Source: an uncultured Oscillospiraceae bacterium
GTDB lineage: Bacteria; Bacillota; Clostridia; Oscillospirales; Oscillospiraceae
Reading direction: 5' to 3'
Assembly: GCA_934597125.1 (NCBI GenBank)
Contig: CAKTQM010000060.1
Coordinates: 1-8,006, forward strand
DNA: 8,006 nt
The notes below the pieces were generated by a model that saw nothing but the letters and a program-made list of their open reading frames with translations, had not been told where the DNA came from and searched no databases. Positions within the stretch are counted from its first letter, which is position 1. Each line of letters starts with the position of its first letter. Positions 1 through 5,691 of this stretch are shown piece after piece. The position numbers were made by a program, and so were the translations under genes.

Positions 1-428
1 CTGCGGGCCGCGTCCATCACCATGTCGGAGTGACCCTCGTTCAGGATCACCACGATCAGTTCATAATCAAAGTTCATCGTCGGTACACCTCCGCTGGCGG
101 CCTTGCCGCCGTCTGTCAGATATGCCAGCGTCCGGCCGCTGCTGACGCTTTTCAGGGGTACGGCCAGCATCAGGCCGTTGCCGGGAATGTCGATAAACAG
201 CTTGCGCTTGGCGGCGCGGAACAGCAGCTTCATGCTGTCAGTGCCGACCACCGCGCCGGTGACGGCCTTCTCCGTGCGGGACAGGCCGTAAAGCGCCAGC
301 TGCTGGGTGGTGGCGGTGCCGCGGCCCATCATGGTGGTTACCAGATTCAGTCCCGCGTCCCGATACAGGGCGGCCATATCCTCCGCCCGATCACGGTCGG
401 TAATGCTCATCAGATAGTACAGTTCCAT
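1..428 (-). CDS. P-II-like regulatory protein with two P-II-type units, partial (C-terminus beyond left edge)
   Basis: A minus-strand reading frame opens at an ATG (428-426) and stays open to the window edge, giving 142 codons. It is the likely soluble regulator of the DUF1538 membrane protein upstream: the stop of that gene lies one base before this ATG, and an SD (GGAGG, nine bases before the ATG) sits inside its end. Residues 1-105 look like one P-II/GlnB-type ferredoxin-like unit, with an opening strand YYLMSIT, a RAAKRKLFIDIPGNG segment and an AVPLKSV strand. From residue 119 a second opening strand and helix (FDYELIVVIL, then NEGHSDMVMDAAR) starts what appears to be a second unit, cut by the edge. 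The uridylylation-type T-loop motif of GlnB is not visible. P-II proteins sense nucleotides and small effectors as trimers and often gate transporters. The fold call rests on pattern recognition, and the ligand is unknown. Confidence 0.72.
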   Translation of the reverse strand, partial: MELYYLMSITDRDRAEDMAALYRDAGLNLVTTMMGRGTATTQQLALYGLSRTEKAVTGAVVGTDSMKLLFRAAKRKLFIDIPGNGLMLAVPLKSVSSGRTLAYLTDGGKAASGGVPTMNFDYELIVVILNEGHSDMVMDAAR

Positions 429-429
429 A

Positions 430-1956
430 TCAGGCCACCTCCCACAGCTCGATAACATCCTCGTCGGTGAAGTCCAGCGCCGCATCCTGTGCCTTGTTGC
501 GGCGGGTCTTGATGACGTAGATGGCGCCCATGACCTGCACCACGATCAGCGGCATCATAGCCACCAGCGCCACCAGGCCGAAGGCGTCGGTCATGGTGTT
601 GCCGCCCAGGGCCGTTGTGGCGCCCATGGCAAAGGGCAGCATGAACGTGGCCGTCAGGGGGCCGGAAGCCACGCCGCCGGAGTCGAAGGCGATGGCGGTA
701 AAGATGGGGGGGACGAAGAAGCTCAGTCCCAATGCGATGATGTAACCCGGCAGCACGAACCACAGAATGGAAATGCCGGTCAAAACGCGCACCATGGCAA
801 GTCCCATGGCGGCGGCCACGGCGATGGACAGGCTCATGCCCATGGCCTTGGAGGAGATGGCGCCGGCGCTCAGCTCCTCCACCTGTTTATTCAGCACGTG
901 GACGGCAGGCTCGGCGTTGATGATGAACCAGCCCATCAGCACAGCCAGCGGGATCAGCAAAAGGCCCAGCCCCTCCTCCACGATGACGCCGCCCAGCACA
1001 TAGCCCAACGACGAGAAGCCCACGTTGACACCAGTCAAAAACAGCACCAGCCCCACATAGGTGTAGCCCACGCCAATGAGGATCCGCAGCAGCGGCAGCT
1101 TGCGCAGGTGCAGGGAAAACACCTGGAACAGCAGGAAGAATACGCAGATGGGCAGCAGGGCGATAGCCACCTCACCCATCATGACGGGCAGCTCCTCTAA
1201 GTAGCTGTAGCCCACAGCCAGGGTGGTCTCGAAGCTGTCCACTACCGTTTCGCTGGCGGCAGCGGTGTTCTCCGGATACAAAAAGCCCAGCAGCAGCACC
1301 GCCAGAATGGGGCCGATGGAGCACAGAGCCACCAGACCGAAGCTGTCGGTCTTGGCGTTTTCGTCGCTTCGGATGGAGGCAACGCCCACGCCCAGCGCCA
1401 TAATGAAGGGCACCGTCATGGGGCCGGTGGTGACGCCGCCGGAGTCAAAGGCCACCGACAGGAAATCCGGATCGGACAGCGCCGCCAGCACGAACACGAT
1501 GGCGTAGAACACCAGCAGCAGCGTCCGCAGGGAGATACCCAGCAGGATGCGCAGCATGCAGATAGTCAAAAAGATGCCCACACCCACCGATACTGTCAGG
1601 ATCAGCATGGTTTTGTCAATGCCCGGCACGTTCTGGGCCAGCACCTGCAGATCCGGCTCGGCGATGGTGATGACGAGGCCCAGAATAAAGGCCAGCACCA
1701 GGATCAGCCACAGGCGGCGGGATTTGGTCATTTTCGCGCCCACTAAGTTGCCCATCTGGGTCATGGACAGTTCCGCGCCCAGGGTGAACAGCCCCATGCC
1801 GAGGATCAGCATGACCGCGCCCACCAGAAAGGCCAGCATCAATCCGCTGCCGATGGGGATGAAGAAAAAGCAAAGCGCCGCCACGATCAGCGTGATGGGC
1901 AGCACGGAATCCACCGCTTCCTTCAGTTTACTGTTGATGATTTTACGACTGGTCAA
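430..1956 (-). CDS. DUF1538 family membrane protein, two homologous halves (probable transporter)
   Basis: This 508-residue integral membrane protein is dominated by hydrophobic segments from about residue 18 to 483, followed by a charged cytosolic tail (IKTRRNKAQ to the end). It has an obvious internal duplication. AFDSGGVTTGP at 169-179 recurs as AFDSGGVASGP at 423-433, each followed by a DSFGLVAL or DAFGLVAL segment. An AEP motif recurs at 100-102 and 349-351. The repeat offset is about 250 residues, so each half is one DUF1538 unit. The start is TTG at 1956, chosen because AAGGAG lies seven bases upstream and no in-frame ATG fits better. A consensus promoter and a 5' UTR hairpin precede it. 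The P-II-like gene follows after one base, suggesting a transporter gated by that protein. The substrate is unknown; the conserved acidic and glycine-rich repeat motifs inside the membrane would suit an ion or small-solute pathway, but that is inference. Confidence 0.85.
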   Translation of the reverse strand: MTSRKIINSKLKEAVDSVLPITLIVAALCFFFIPIGSGLMLAFLVGAVMLILGMGLFTLGAELSMTQMGNLVGAKMTKSRRLWLILVLAFILGLVITIAEPDLQVLAQNVPGIDKTMLILTVSVGVGIFLTICMLRILLGISLRTLLLVFYAIVFVLAALSDPDFLSVAFDSGGVTTGPMTVPFIMALGVGVASIRSDENAKTDSFGLVALCSIGPILAVLLLGFLYPENTAAASETVVDSFETTLAVGYSYLEELPVMMGEVAIALLPICVFFLLFQVFSLHLRKLPLLRILIGVGYTYVGLVLFLTGVNVGFSSLGYVLGGVIVEEGLGLLLIPLAVLMGWFIINAEPAVHVLNKQVEELSAGAISSKAMGMSLSIAVAAAMGLAMVRVLTGISILWFVLPGYIIALGLSFFVPPIFTAIAFDSGGVASGPLTATFMLPFAMGATTALGGNTMTDAFGLVALVAMMPLIVVQVMGAIYVIKTRRNKAQDAALDFTDEDVIELWEVA

Positions 1957-1990
1957 GATACCGCTCCTTTTTCATAAGTTTGATGGGAAT

Positions 1991-2013
1991 GGCGCGCCGT
2001 TTTCCGGTGCGCC
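1991..2013 (-). other. Stem-loop in the leader of the DUF1538 gene
   Basis: Nine-base arms (1991-1999 and 2005-2013) pair around a five-base loop with one non-Watson-Crick position. No T-run follows on either strand, so it is not a normal terminator. It falls in the predicted 5' UTR of about 67 bases, between the promoter and the TTG start, and could affect mRNA stability or initiation. The leader is too short for most riboswitches. Confidence 0.4.
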
Positions 2014-2030
2014 ACAAATCATTCAATAAT

Positions 2031-2059
2031 AGTATACCGTAAAATCCCACCGCTGGCAA
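2031..2059 (-). promoter_or_regulatory. Sigma-A-type promoter for DUF1538/P-II unit
   Basis: On the minus strand, TTGCCA (2059-2054) is followed by a 17-base spacer and TATACT (2036-2031). Both elements are close to consensus at ideal spacing. The predicted transcript starts near 2024, giving a leader of about 67 bases. This makes the DUF1538/P-II pair transcriptionally independent of spmAB upstream, although read-through is possible because no strong terminator separates them. Confidence 0.75.
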
Positions 2060-2103
2060 GTTAAAACCCTGACAAAGGGGCAATTTCGGCAAAAATTTAC
2101 AAT

Positions 2104-2619
2104 TCAGAAAAACAGCCGCACGCACCACGCCGCCGCCCAGAAGCCCACAAAGTCCGCCGTCAGGGCCGCGGGCACGGTGTAGCGGATCCGTTTTACCCCC
2201 GCCGCGCCGAAATAGACGGCGATGGTGTAAAACGTGGTCTCTGTGCAGCCCAGCATTACCGCCGCCGTGCGGCCCACGGTGCTGTCAGGGCCGTAGGCGG
2301 CCATCAGTTCACTGCCGGCCGCCAGGGCGCCGCTGCCGCTTAAGGGACGGATCAGCAGCAGCGGCGCCGTCTCCGGCGGGATGCCCACCGCCGTCAATAC
2401 CGGCGCGAGCACCGAGGTGAGGGCGTCCAGCGCTCCGGAGGCGCGAAACATGTATACCGCGGTCAGCAGCGCCACCAGATTGGGAAAGATCCGCAGCAGC
2501 ACCCGCAGGCCCTCTGCCGCGCCGTCGGTCAGGGCGGCGAATATGTCCACACGCCGTCCCACGCCCCAAACGGCCACCGCCGCCAGCAGCAGCGGGATCA
2601 CCAATGCCGTTACGTCCAT
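2104..2619 (-). CDS. spmB: Spore maturation protein B
   Basis: This 171-residue membrane protein works with SpmA in late sporulation. In Bacillus and Clostridium perfringens the pair is needed for full spore core dehydration and heat resistance. Family-typical features are LRIFPNLVALLTAVYMFRASGALD around 41-65, IRPLSGSGALA at 90-100, and the C-terminal YGPDS, GCTETTFY and VYFGAAGVKR segments. These belong to the nucleoside-recognition/Gate domain shared with SpmA. Length is close to the B. subtilis protein (about 178). The ATG at 2619 overlaps the spmA stop as TGATG, with GGAGG five bases upstream. A longer frame from 2694 would add 25 non-family residues overlapping spmA and is rejected. The one-base overlap implies translational coupling and matched amounts of the two proteins. 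Confidence 0.93.
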   Translation of the reverse strand: MDVTALVIPLLLAAVAVWGVGRRVDIFAALTDGAAEGLRVLLRIFPNLVALLTAVYMFRASGALDALTSVLAPVLTAVGIPPETAPLLLIRPLSGSGALAAGSELMAAYGPDSTVGRTAAVMLGCTETTFYTIAVYFGAAGVKRIRYTVPAALTADFVGFWAAAWCVRLFF

Positions 2620-3197
2620 CAGCGCCTCCACAGGGCCTGAAGCCCCCGCGCCGCCAGCAGTCCCGCCGTCACCGACAGTAGGGAGGAAAGCCACACGGCC
2701 GGCAGGATGTCAAAGGGCGCGGCGCACCCGTGAGCGCCACGCACGGCGGCCACGGTGGTGGGCAGCAGCTGGATGGAGGCGGTGTTCAGCACCACAAGGC
2801 GGCACAGCTCATCGCTGGCGGTGCCGTTCAGGCCCCGCGCCATCCGCGTGGCGGCCCGAATGCCCAGGGGCGTGGCGGCGTTGCCCAGTCCCAGCAGGTT
2901 GGCCGACACGTTGGCGCTGAGAGCGGCGGCCGTCTCCCTGTCCCGACAGGCTTCCGGCAGGATGCGCCGCAGCACCGGCCGCAGCAGGCGTGCCAGCTTT
3001 TCGCTGAGTCCGCAGCGATCCATCAGGGTCATCACACCGCTCCACAGGCAGATGGCCCCCGCCATGGACACGCACAGCTCTGCCGCCGCACCCGCCCCCG
3101 TCATGGCGGCGGCGGAGACTTCCGTCAGCCGTCCTGTGACGCCGCCGAATACCAGCGCCAGCAGGAAGAAGCCCGCTAAAAAATAAGACATCGCCAC
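2619..3197 (-). CDS. spmA: Spore maturation protein A
   Basis: This 192-residue membrane protein is the partner of SpmB in spore core dehydration. The strongest signature is SANLLGLGNAATPLG at 98-112, followed by an NTASIQLLPTTVAAVRGAHG segment and a hydrophobic C-terminus, all typical of SpmA. Hydrophobic stretches are visible near 5-20, 40-58, 140-155 and 170-185. Length matches the family (about 196). The GTG at 3197 is chosen because GAGGTG sits seven bases upstream; the ATG two codons later would be 13 bases away. B. subtilis spmAB is followed by dacB, but here a DUF1538 gene follows. It is divergent from the AbrB-type regulator. Confidence 0.94.
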   Translation of the reverse strand: MAMSYFLAGFFLLALVFGGVTGRLTEVSAAAMTGAGAAAELCVSMAGAICLWSGVMTLMDRCGLSEKLARLLRPVLRRILPEACRDRETAAALSANVSANLLGLGNAATPLGIRAATRMARGLNGTASDELCRLVVLNTASIQLLPTTVAAVRGAHGCAAPFDILPAVWLSSLLSVTAGLLAARGLQALWRR

Positions 3198-3215
3198 AAG
3201 CTCTCACCTCAATGC

Positions 3216-3245
3216 ACTATATGCACAGAGCGGGTGTCAGTATTT
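3216..3245 (-). promoter_or_regulatory. Possible sigma-E-like promoter for spmAB
   Basis: On the minus strand, CATATAGT (3223-3216) matches seven of eight positions of the mother-cell sigma-E -10 consensus CATAYAHT. AAATACT (3245-3239), 15 bases upstream, matches five of seven positions of KMATATT. B. subtilis spmAB is transcribed in the mother cell by sigma-E, so the match is biologically sensible. Against it, the start site would fall near 3210, leaving a leader of about 13 bases with the SD at its very 5' end. Tentative. Confidence 0.3.
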
Positions 3246-3277
3246 GTAATATTATTGGGGAAAATGTCGATGTACAG

Positions 3278-3306
3278 TTGACAAAATGGAAAAATTGTGT
3301 CATGAT
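3278..3306 (+). promoter_or_regulatory. Sigma-A-type promoter for abrB
   Basis: A perfect TTGACA (3278-3283), a 17-base spacer and CATGAT (3301-3306) preceded by an extended -10 TG (3298-3299). The perfect -35 and extended -10 compensate for a four-of-six -10. Transcription would start near 3313, giving a leader of about 52 bases rich in purines. The surrounding AT-rich DNA stands out in this GC-rich window and could include AbrB autoregulatory binding sites. Confidence 0.6.
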
Positions 3307-3364
3307 AAATGAGCAGAGAATTTTACATCATCACGAAAAAGCAGAGAGCAGAGGAGAGGTTTCT

Positions 3365-3610
3365 GTGAAATCAACCGGTATTGTGCGTAAAGTGGACGAG
3401 TTGGGGCGGATCGTGCTGCCAATCGAGCTGCGCCGCACGCTGGGTATTGCTGAGCGGGATCCCTTGGAGATCTATGTGGATGGCGCCAATGTCGTCTTGA
3501 AGAAATACCGCCCCAGCTGTATCTTTTGTGACAGCAGCAAGGATCTGGTGGAATACAAGGATAAAAACATCTGCCCCAAATGCCTGAAAGAGCTGAAAGA
3601 AGCACAGTAA
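3365..3610 (+). CDS. abrB: AbrB/SpoVT-type transcriptional regulator with Cys4 C-terminus
   Basis: This 81-residue DNA-binding protein is a swapped-hairpin AbrB-type regulator, a family that represses post-exponential and sporulation-linked genes. Residues 1-47 match the AbrB N-terminal domain closely: STGIVRKVDELGRIVLPIELRRTLGI, then DPLEIYVDGANVVLKKY. The C-terminal part (52-73) carries CX2C-X14-CX2C, which looks like a small zinc-binding knuckle and may replace or modify the multimerisation region of Bacillus AbrB (about 94 residues). The GTG at 3365 is chosen because the family begins MKSTGIVRKVDELGR and an AGGAG lies eight bases upstream. The in-frame extension to 3212 would run through the promoter. 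The gene is divergent from spmA and convergent with rsmI, as B. subtilis abrB is with its rsmI. It could instead be a paralogue rather than the AbrB orthologue. Confidence 0.9.
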   Translation: MKSTGIVRKVDELGRIVLPIELRRTLGIAERDPLEIYVDGANVVLKKYRPSCIFCDSSKDLVEYKDKNICPKCLKELKEAQ

Positions 3611-3646
3611 AAAACACCCCCGCCATAACGGCGGGGGTGTTTTTTT
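3611..3646. terminator. Bidirectional rho-independent terminator between abrB and rsmI
   Basis: A perfect 14-base-pair hairpin (3611-3624 with 3630-3643, loop ATAAC) is built on a CACCCCCGCC core. It has a T-run on the plus strand (3640-3646) and a matching T-run on the minus strand (A-run 3609-3614). It begins directly after the abrB TAA and ends about 50 bases before the rsmI stop, so it can end both convergent transcripts. Confidence 0.93.
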
Positions 3647-3695
3647 GATAGCGGATAAGAGACTTCAGAGGCGGAGCTTTGTCACGCCCCGCAGC

Positions 3696-4526
3696 CTATG
3701 CTTTCAGTGCGGCATCATATAGAGCGTTGCGGCTCAGGCCGGTGTCGTCGGCCACGGAGCGGACGGCGTCCTTCAGCCGCATGCCCTCCTCGCGGCGGCG
3801 CAGCACCAGTGCCACGCCCTCCTCCAGCGTCATAGCGGCGGCGGAGACAGCCTCGCGGCCCGCCACCACCAGCACGTATTCACCCCGGGGCTCGTTGGCG
3901 GCGTAGTAATCCGCTGCCTGGGCCAGCGTGGTGCGCATGGTTTCCTCGTGCAGCTTGGTCAGCTCGCGGCACAGGGCGATCTTCCGTTCACCGCCGAAGG
4001 CCTCCGCCATATCTGCCAGCGTGGCGCGCAGACGGTGGGGGGCCTCATGAAACACCATGGTGCGCGCCTCACCGGTCAGGGTCTGCAATTGCTCCCGCCG
4101 CTCCTTCCTGCCGGAGGGCAGGAACCCTTCAAAGGTGAAGCGTCCTGTGGGCAGGCCGGACACCGCCAATGCGTACACGGCGGCGCAGCAGCCCGGAATG
4201 GCCAGCACCGGCACGCCGTTTTCGGCGCACAGCCGCACCAGATCCTCCCCCGGATCGCTGATGGCGGGCATGCCGGCGTCGGTGACCAGGGCGCAGCTCT
4301 CGCCCCCCAGCAGGCGCTCCAGAATGGCCTGTCCCGCGGCGGCACGGTTGTGCTCGTGATAGCTCACCAACGGCTTTTTGATGGCGAAGTGGTTCAAAAG
4401 CTTTACCGACACGCGGGTATCCTCGGCGGCGATAAAGTCGGCGTTTTGCAGTGTCTCCACGGCCCGGGGGGAGAAGTCCCCCAGATTGCCGATGGGTGTT
4501 GCCACTAAATATAAGGTTCCGTACAT
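3696..4526 (-). CDS. rsmI: 16S rRNA (cytidine-1402-2'-O)-methyltransferase
   Basis: This 276-residue SAM-dependent enzyme 2'-O-methylates C1402 in the 16S rRNA decoding centre. It has the tetrapyrrole-methylase fold. Signatures are LYLVATPIGNLGD (5-17), AEDTR (34-38), SYHEHN (55-60), VTDAGMPAISDPGEDLV (81-97), IPGCCAAVYALAVSGLP (110-126), RFTFEGFLP (129-137) and the later FHEAPHR and ELTKLHEE. The small C-terminal domain ends in the typical GLSRNALYDAALKA. The PGCCAA segment is a minor variant of the usual PGPCAA or PGACAA. The ATG at 4526 is chosen because the family starts just before LYLVATPIGN and AAGGAG lies ten bases upstream, inside the end of the previous gene. It is the second gene of an operon with the TrmN6-like enzyme (7-base gap) and converges on abrB. 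Confidence 0.95.
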   Translation of the reverse strand: MYGTLYLVATPIGNLGDFSPRAVETLQNADFIAAEDTRVSVKLLNHFAIKKPLVSYHEHNRAAAGQAILERLLGGESCALVTDAGMPAISDPGEDLVRLCAENGVPVLAIPGCCAAVYALAVSGLPTGRFTFEGFLPSGRKERREQLQTLTGEARTMVFHEAPHRLRATLADMAEAFGGERKIALCRELTKLHEETMRTTLAQAADYYAANEPRGEYVLVVAGREAVSAAAMTLEEGVALVLRRREEGMRLKDAVRSVADDTGLSRNALYDAALKA

Positions 4527-4533
4527 GGCGGTG

Positions 4534-5247
4534 TTACTCCTTGTCTCTGAAATAAGCGCGGCGCACATCCGGCGATTCGCCGCCGTCCGGCAGCCGCAGC
4601 AGCAAGGGCGGCTCCACGGACAGCCCCGGCTTTCCGCCCCGGCGGCACTCCAGCAGCACCAGCGACGGGGTACTTTGCGCCGTATGCTGCACCAGCCGCA
4701 GGCGCTTCGGCTCCAGACCGTGGGCGGCGGCAGCGGTCATCAGCGCCGCCAGCTGCTCCGGACGGTATACCAGACACAGCCGTCCGCCCCATTGCAGCAG
4801 CCGCGCCGCCGCGGCAAAAATGTCATCCAGGGTGGCGGTCAGCTGGGCGCGGGCCTGACCACGGGGGCCCTCTGCCACCGCGCCGGCGCGGGGATCAAAG
4901 TAGGGCGGGTTGGATACCGCCAGCTGAAAAGCGCCGGCGGGCAGCGTCTCCCGCTGCCGCAGATCGGCGCACAGCGCCGTTATGGGCAGGCCGTTATCCG
5001 CGGCGTTGCGGCGCAGCATCTGGCAGGCGTGTTCGTCCCGCTCGATACCGGTCACAGTCAGGGACGGCTCTCTTGCCAGCAGCAGAAGTCCCAAAAGCCC
5101 CGCGCCTGCGCCCAGATCGCACACCGTCTGCCCCCGTCGGGGCAGGGCAAAGCCGCCCAGCAGAAACGAATCCGTGGAGGGAGGAAAGCACTGTTCATCG
5201 TAGATGTACCGCGGCCCGTTGGGCCACAGGCGTTCAGCGCGTTCCAT
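4534..5247 (-). CDS. tRNA1(Val) (adenine-37-N6)-methyltransferase-like protein
   Basis: This 237-residue class I SAM-dependent methyltransferase belongs to the TrmN6/YabB/YfiC type, which N6-methylates A37 of certain tRNAs. The SAM-binding loop is DLGAGAGLLGLLL (44-56). Motif II is the acidic GIERDE (67-72), and the catalytic motif is SNPPY (112-116), where NPPY marks N6-adenine methylation. The N-terminal FPPSTDSFLLGGF (21-33) corresponds to the conserved substrate/SAM segment of the family. The ATG at 5247 has AAGGAGG seven bases upstream. It is followed after seven bases by rsmI; in B. subtilis a GIY-YIG gene (yazA) lies between the two and is absent here. The exact tRNA target is unproven; an rRNA or protein target is less likely. 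Confidence 0.85.
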   Translation of the reverse strand: MERAERLWPNGPRYIYDEQCFPPSTDSFLLGGFALPRRGQTVCDLGAGAGLLGLLLLAREPSLTVTGIERDEHACQMLRRNAADNGLPITALCADLRQRETLPAGAFQLAVSNPPYFDPRAGAVAEGPRGQARAQLTATLDDIFAAAARLLQWGGRLCLVYRPEQLAALMTAAAAHGLEPKRLRLVQHTAQSTPSLVLLECRRGGKPGLSVEPPLLLRLPDGGESPDVRRAYFRDKE

Positions 5248-5274
5248 GGACAGCCCTCCTTTTCCTGGACATAC

Positions 5275-5303
5275 AGTATATCACACAGGTGGAAAACACA
5301 CAA
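5275..5303 (-). promoter_or_regulatory. Extended -10 promoter for the methyltransferase operon
   Basis: On the minus strand, TTGTGT (5303-5298), a 17-base spacer, then TATACT (5280-5275) with a TGA extended -10. The -35 is weak (three of six), while the -10 is strong. It lies directly downstream of the ferredoxin terminator, so the methyltransferase operon appears to be started afresh. The leader would be about 20 bases. Confidence 0.6.
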
Positions 5304-5304
5304 T

Positions 5305-5338
5305 AAAAAAGTGACCGGACGCAAGTCCGGTCACTTTT
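5305..5338 (-). terminator. Rho-independent terminator of the ferredoxin gene
   Basis: A perfect hairpin pairs 5307-5320 with 5325-5338 around a four-base loop, with a GTGACCGGAC core. On the minus strand it is followed by six T residues (5310-5305). It starts 14 bases past the ferredoxin stop. The plus-strand T-run is only four long, so the minus strand is the working direction. Confidence 0.88.
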
Positions 5339-5351
5339 CATGTACGCAATC

Positions 5352-5525
5352 TTACTCAGCGGGAGAGATAGCGCCGTTGGGGCAGGTATCGCTGCAAGAA
5401 CCGCAGTCCAGGCAAGCGCCGGCGTCGATCACATACTGAGAATCGCCCTGGGAGATAGCGCCCACGGGGCAAGCATCTGCGCAAGCGCCGCAGCTGACGC
5501 AAGCGGAACCGATCTGATAAGCCAT
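5352..5525 (-). CDS. 2[4Fe-4S] ferredoxin, clostridial type
   Basis: This 57-residue low-potential electron carrier contains two classical cluster motifs: CVSCGACADACP (9-20) and CLDCGSCSDTCP (38-49), each CX2CX2CX3CP. There is an internal two-fold repeat and an acidic composition, as usual for soluble clostridial ferredoxins. The ATG at 5525 is chosen because the family starts MAYxI and GGAGG lies eight bases upstream. An ATG five codons earlier (5540) overlaps that SD and is rejected. It is a single-gene unit with its own promoter and terminator, divergent from the nucleoside operon. Its redox partners (for example ferredoxin oxidoreductases or hydrogenase) cannot be told from this window. 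Confidence 0.95.
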   Translation of the reverse strand: MAYQIGSACVSCGACADACPVGAISQGDSQYVIDAGACLDCGSCSDTCPNGAISPAE

Positions 5526-5557
5526 TTTGAGTACCTCCATTAAGATTTGTCAACGCT

Positions 5558-5585
5558 ATTGTATCATGAAAATAAAAAAATGCAA
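5558..5585 (-). promoter_or_regulatory. Promoter of the ferredoxin gene
   Basis: On the minus strand, TTGCAT (5585-5580), a 16-base T-rich spacer, then TACAAT (5563-5558) with a TGA extended -10. The -10 is five of six. The leader is about 25 bases. The AT-rich spacer contrasts with the GC-rich genes and fits a strong promoter for an abundant protein. Confidence 0.6.
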
Positions 5586-5632
5586 GACCTTTCTGAAAGG
5601 AAAAGGAGCGAAAATTGTGGAAGGGCGTGAAA

Positions 5633-5661
5633 TTGACACCATGCGGCGGGTATGATAAAAT
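5633..5661 (+). promoter_or_regulatory. Strong sigma-A-type promoter of the nucleoside salvage operon
   Basis: A perfect TTGACA (5633-5638), a 17-base spacer and TAAAAT (5656-5661, five of six) preceded by a TGA extended -10. Predicted start is near 5668, with a leader of about 24 bases. No operator or riboswitch is evident in so short a leader, so constitutive expression is the simplest reading. Confidence 0.8.
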
Positions 5662-5691
5662 CAGAAAAGAATACGACAGGGAGGATATCCG

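Noticed and set aside
30..455. 141-codon plus-strand open frame at the left edge
   Set aside because: It is antisense to the P-II-like gene, which has an SD, tight spacing to the upstream gene and a sensible fold; the plus-strand translation has none of these.
2063..2079. Possible terminator after spmB (CCCT/AGGG hairpin followed by four T on the minus strand)
   Set aside because: The stem is only four base pairs, too weak to call; spmAB read-through into the DUF1538 unit cannot be excluded.
2620..2694. Longer spmB start overlapping spmA by 76 bases
   Set aside because: The 25 extra residues are not family-like, and the ATG at 2619 has a GGAGG at ideal spacing and a TGATG coupling.
3312..3354. 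Three AGCAGAG repeats in the abrB leader as a structured regulatory RNA
   Set aside because: The stretch is purine-rich and cannot pair with itself; the repeats may be chance next to the AGGAG SD.
3212..3364. In-frame N-terminal extension of abrB from an ATG at 3212
   Set aside because: It would be translated through the TTGACA promoter, and the AbrB family begins at the GTG chosen, which has a good SD.
4378..5439. 353-codon plus-strand open frame across rsmI, the methyltransferase and the terminator region
   Set aside because: It runs antisense through two convincing genes, a promoter and a terminator hairpin. It has no family motif and a low-complexity Gln/Arg-rich translation.
5588..5600. 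Small inverted repeat CCTTTC/GAAAGG between the ferredoxin and PNP genes
   Set aside because: The short arms leave almost no loop, and no T-run follows. It lies upstream of the ferredoxin promoter, so an operator is possible but unsupported.
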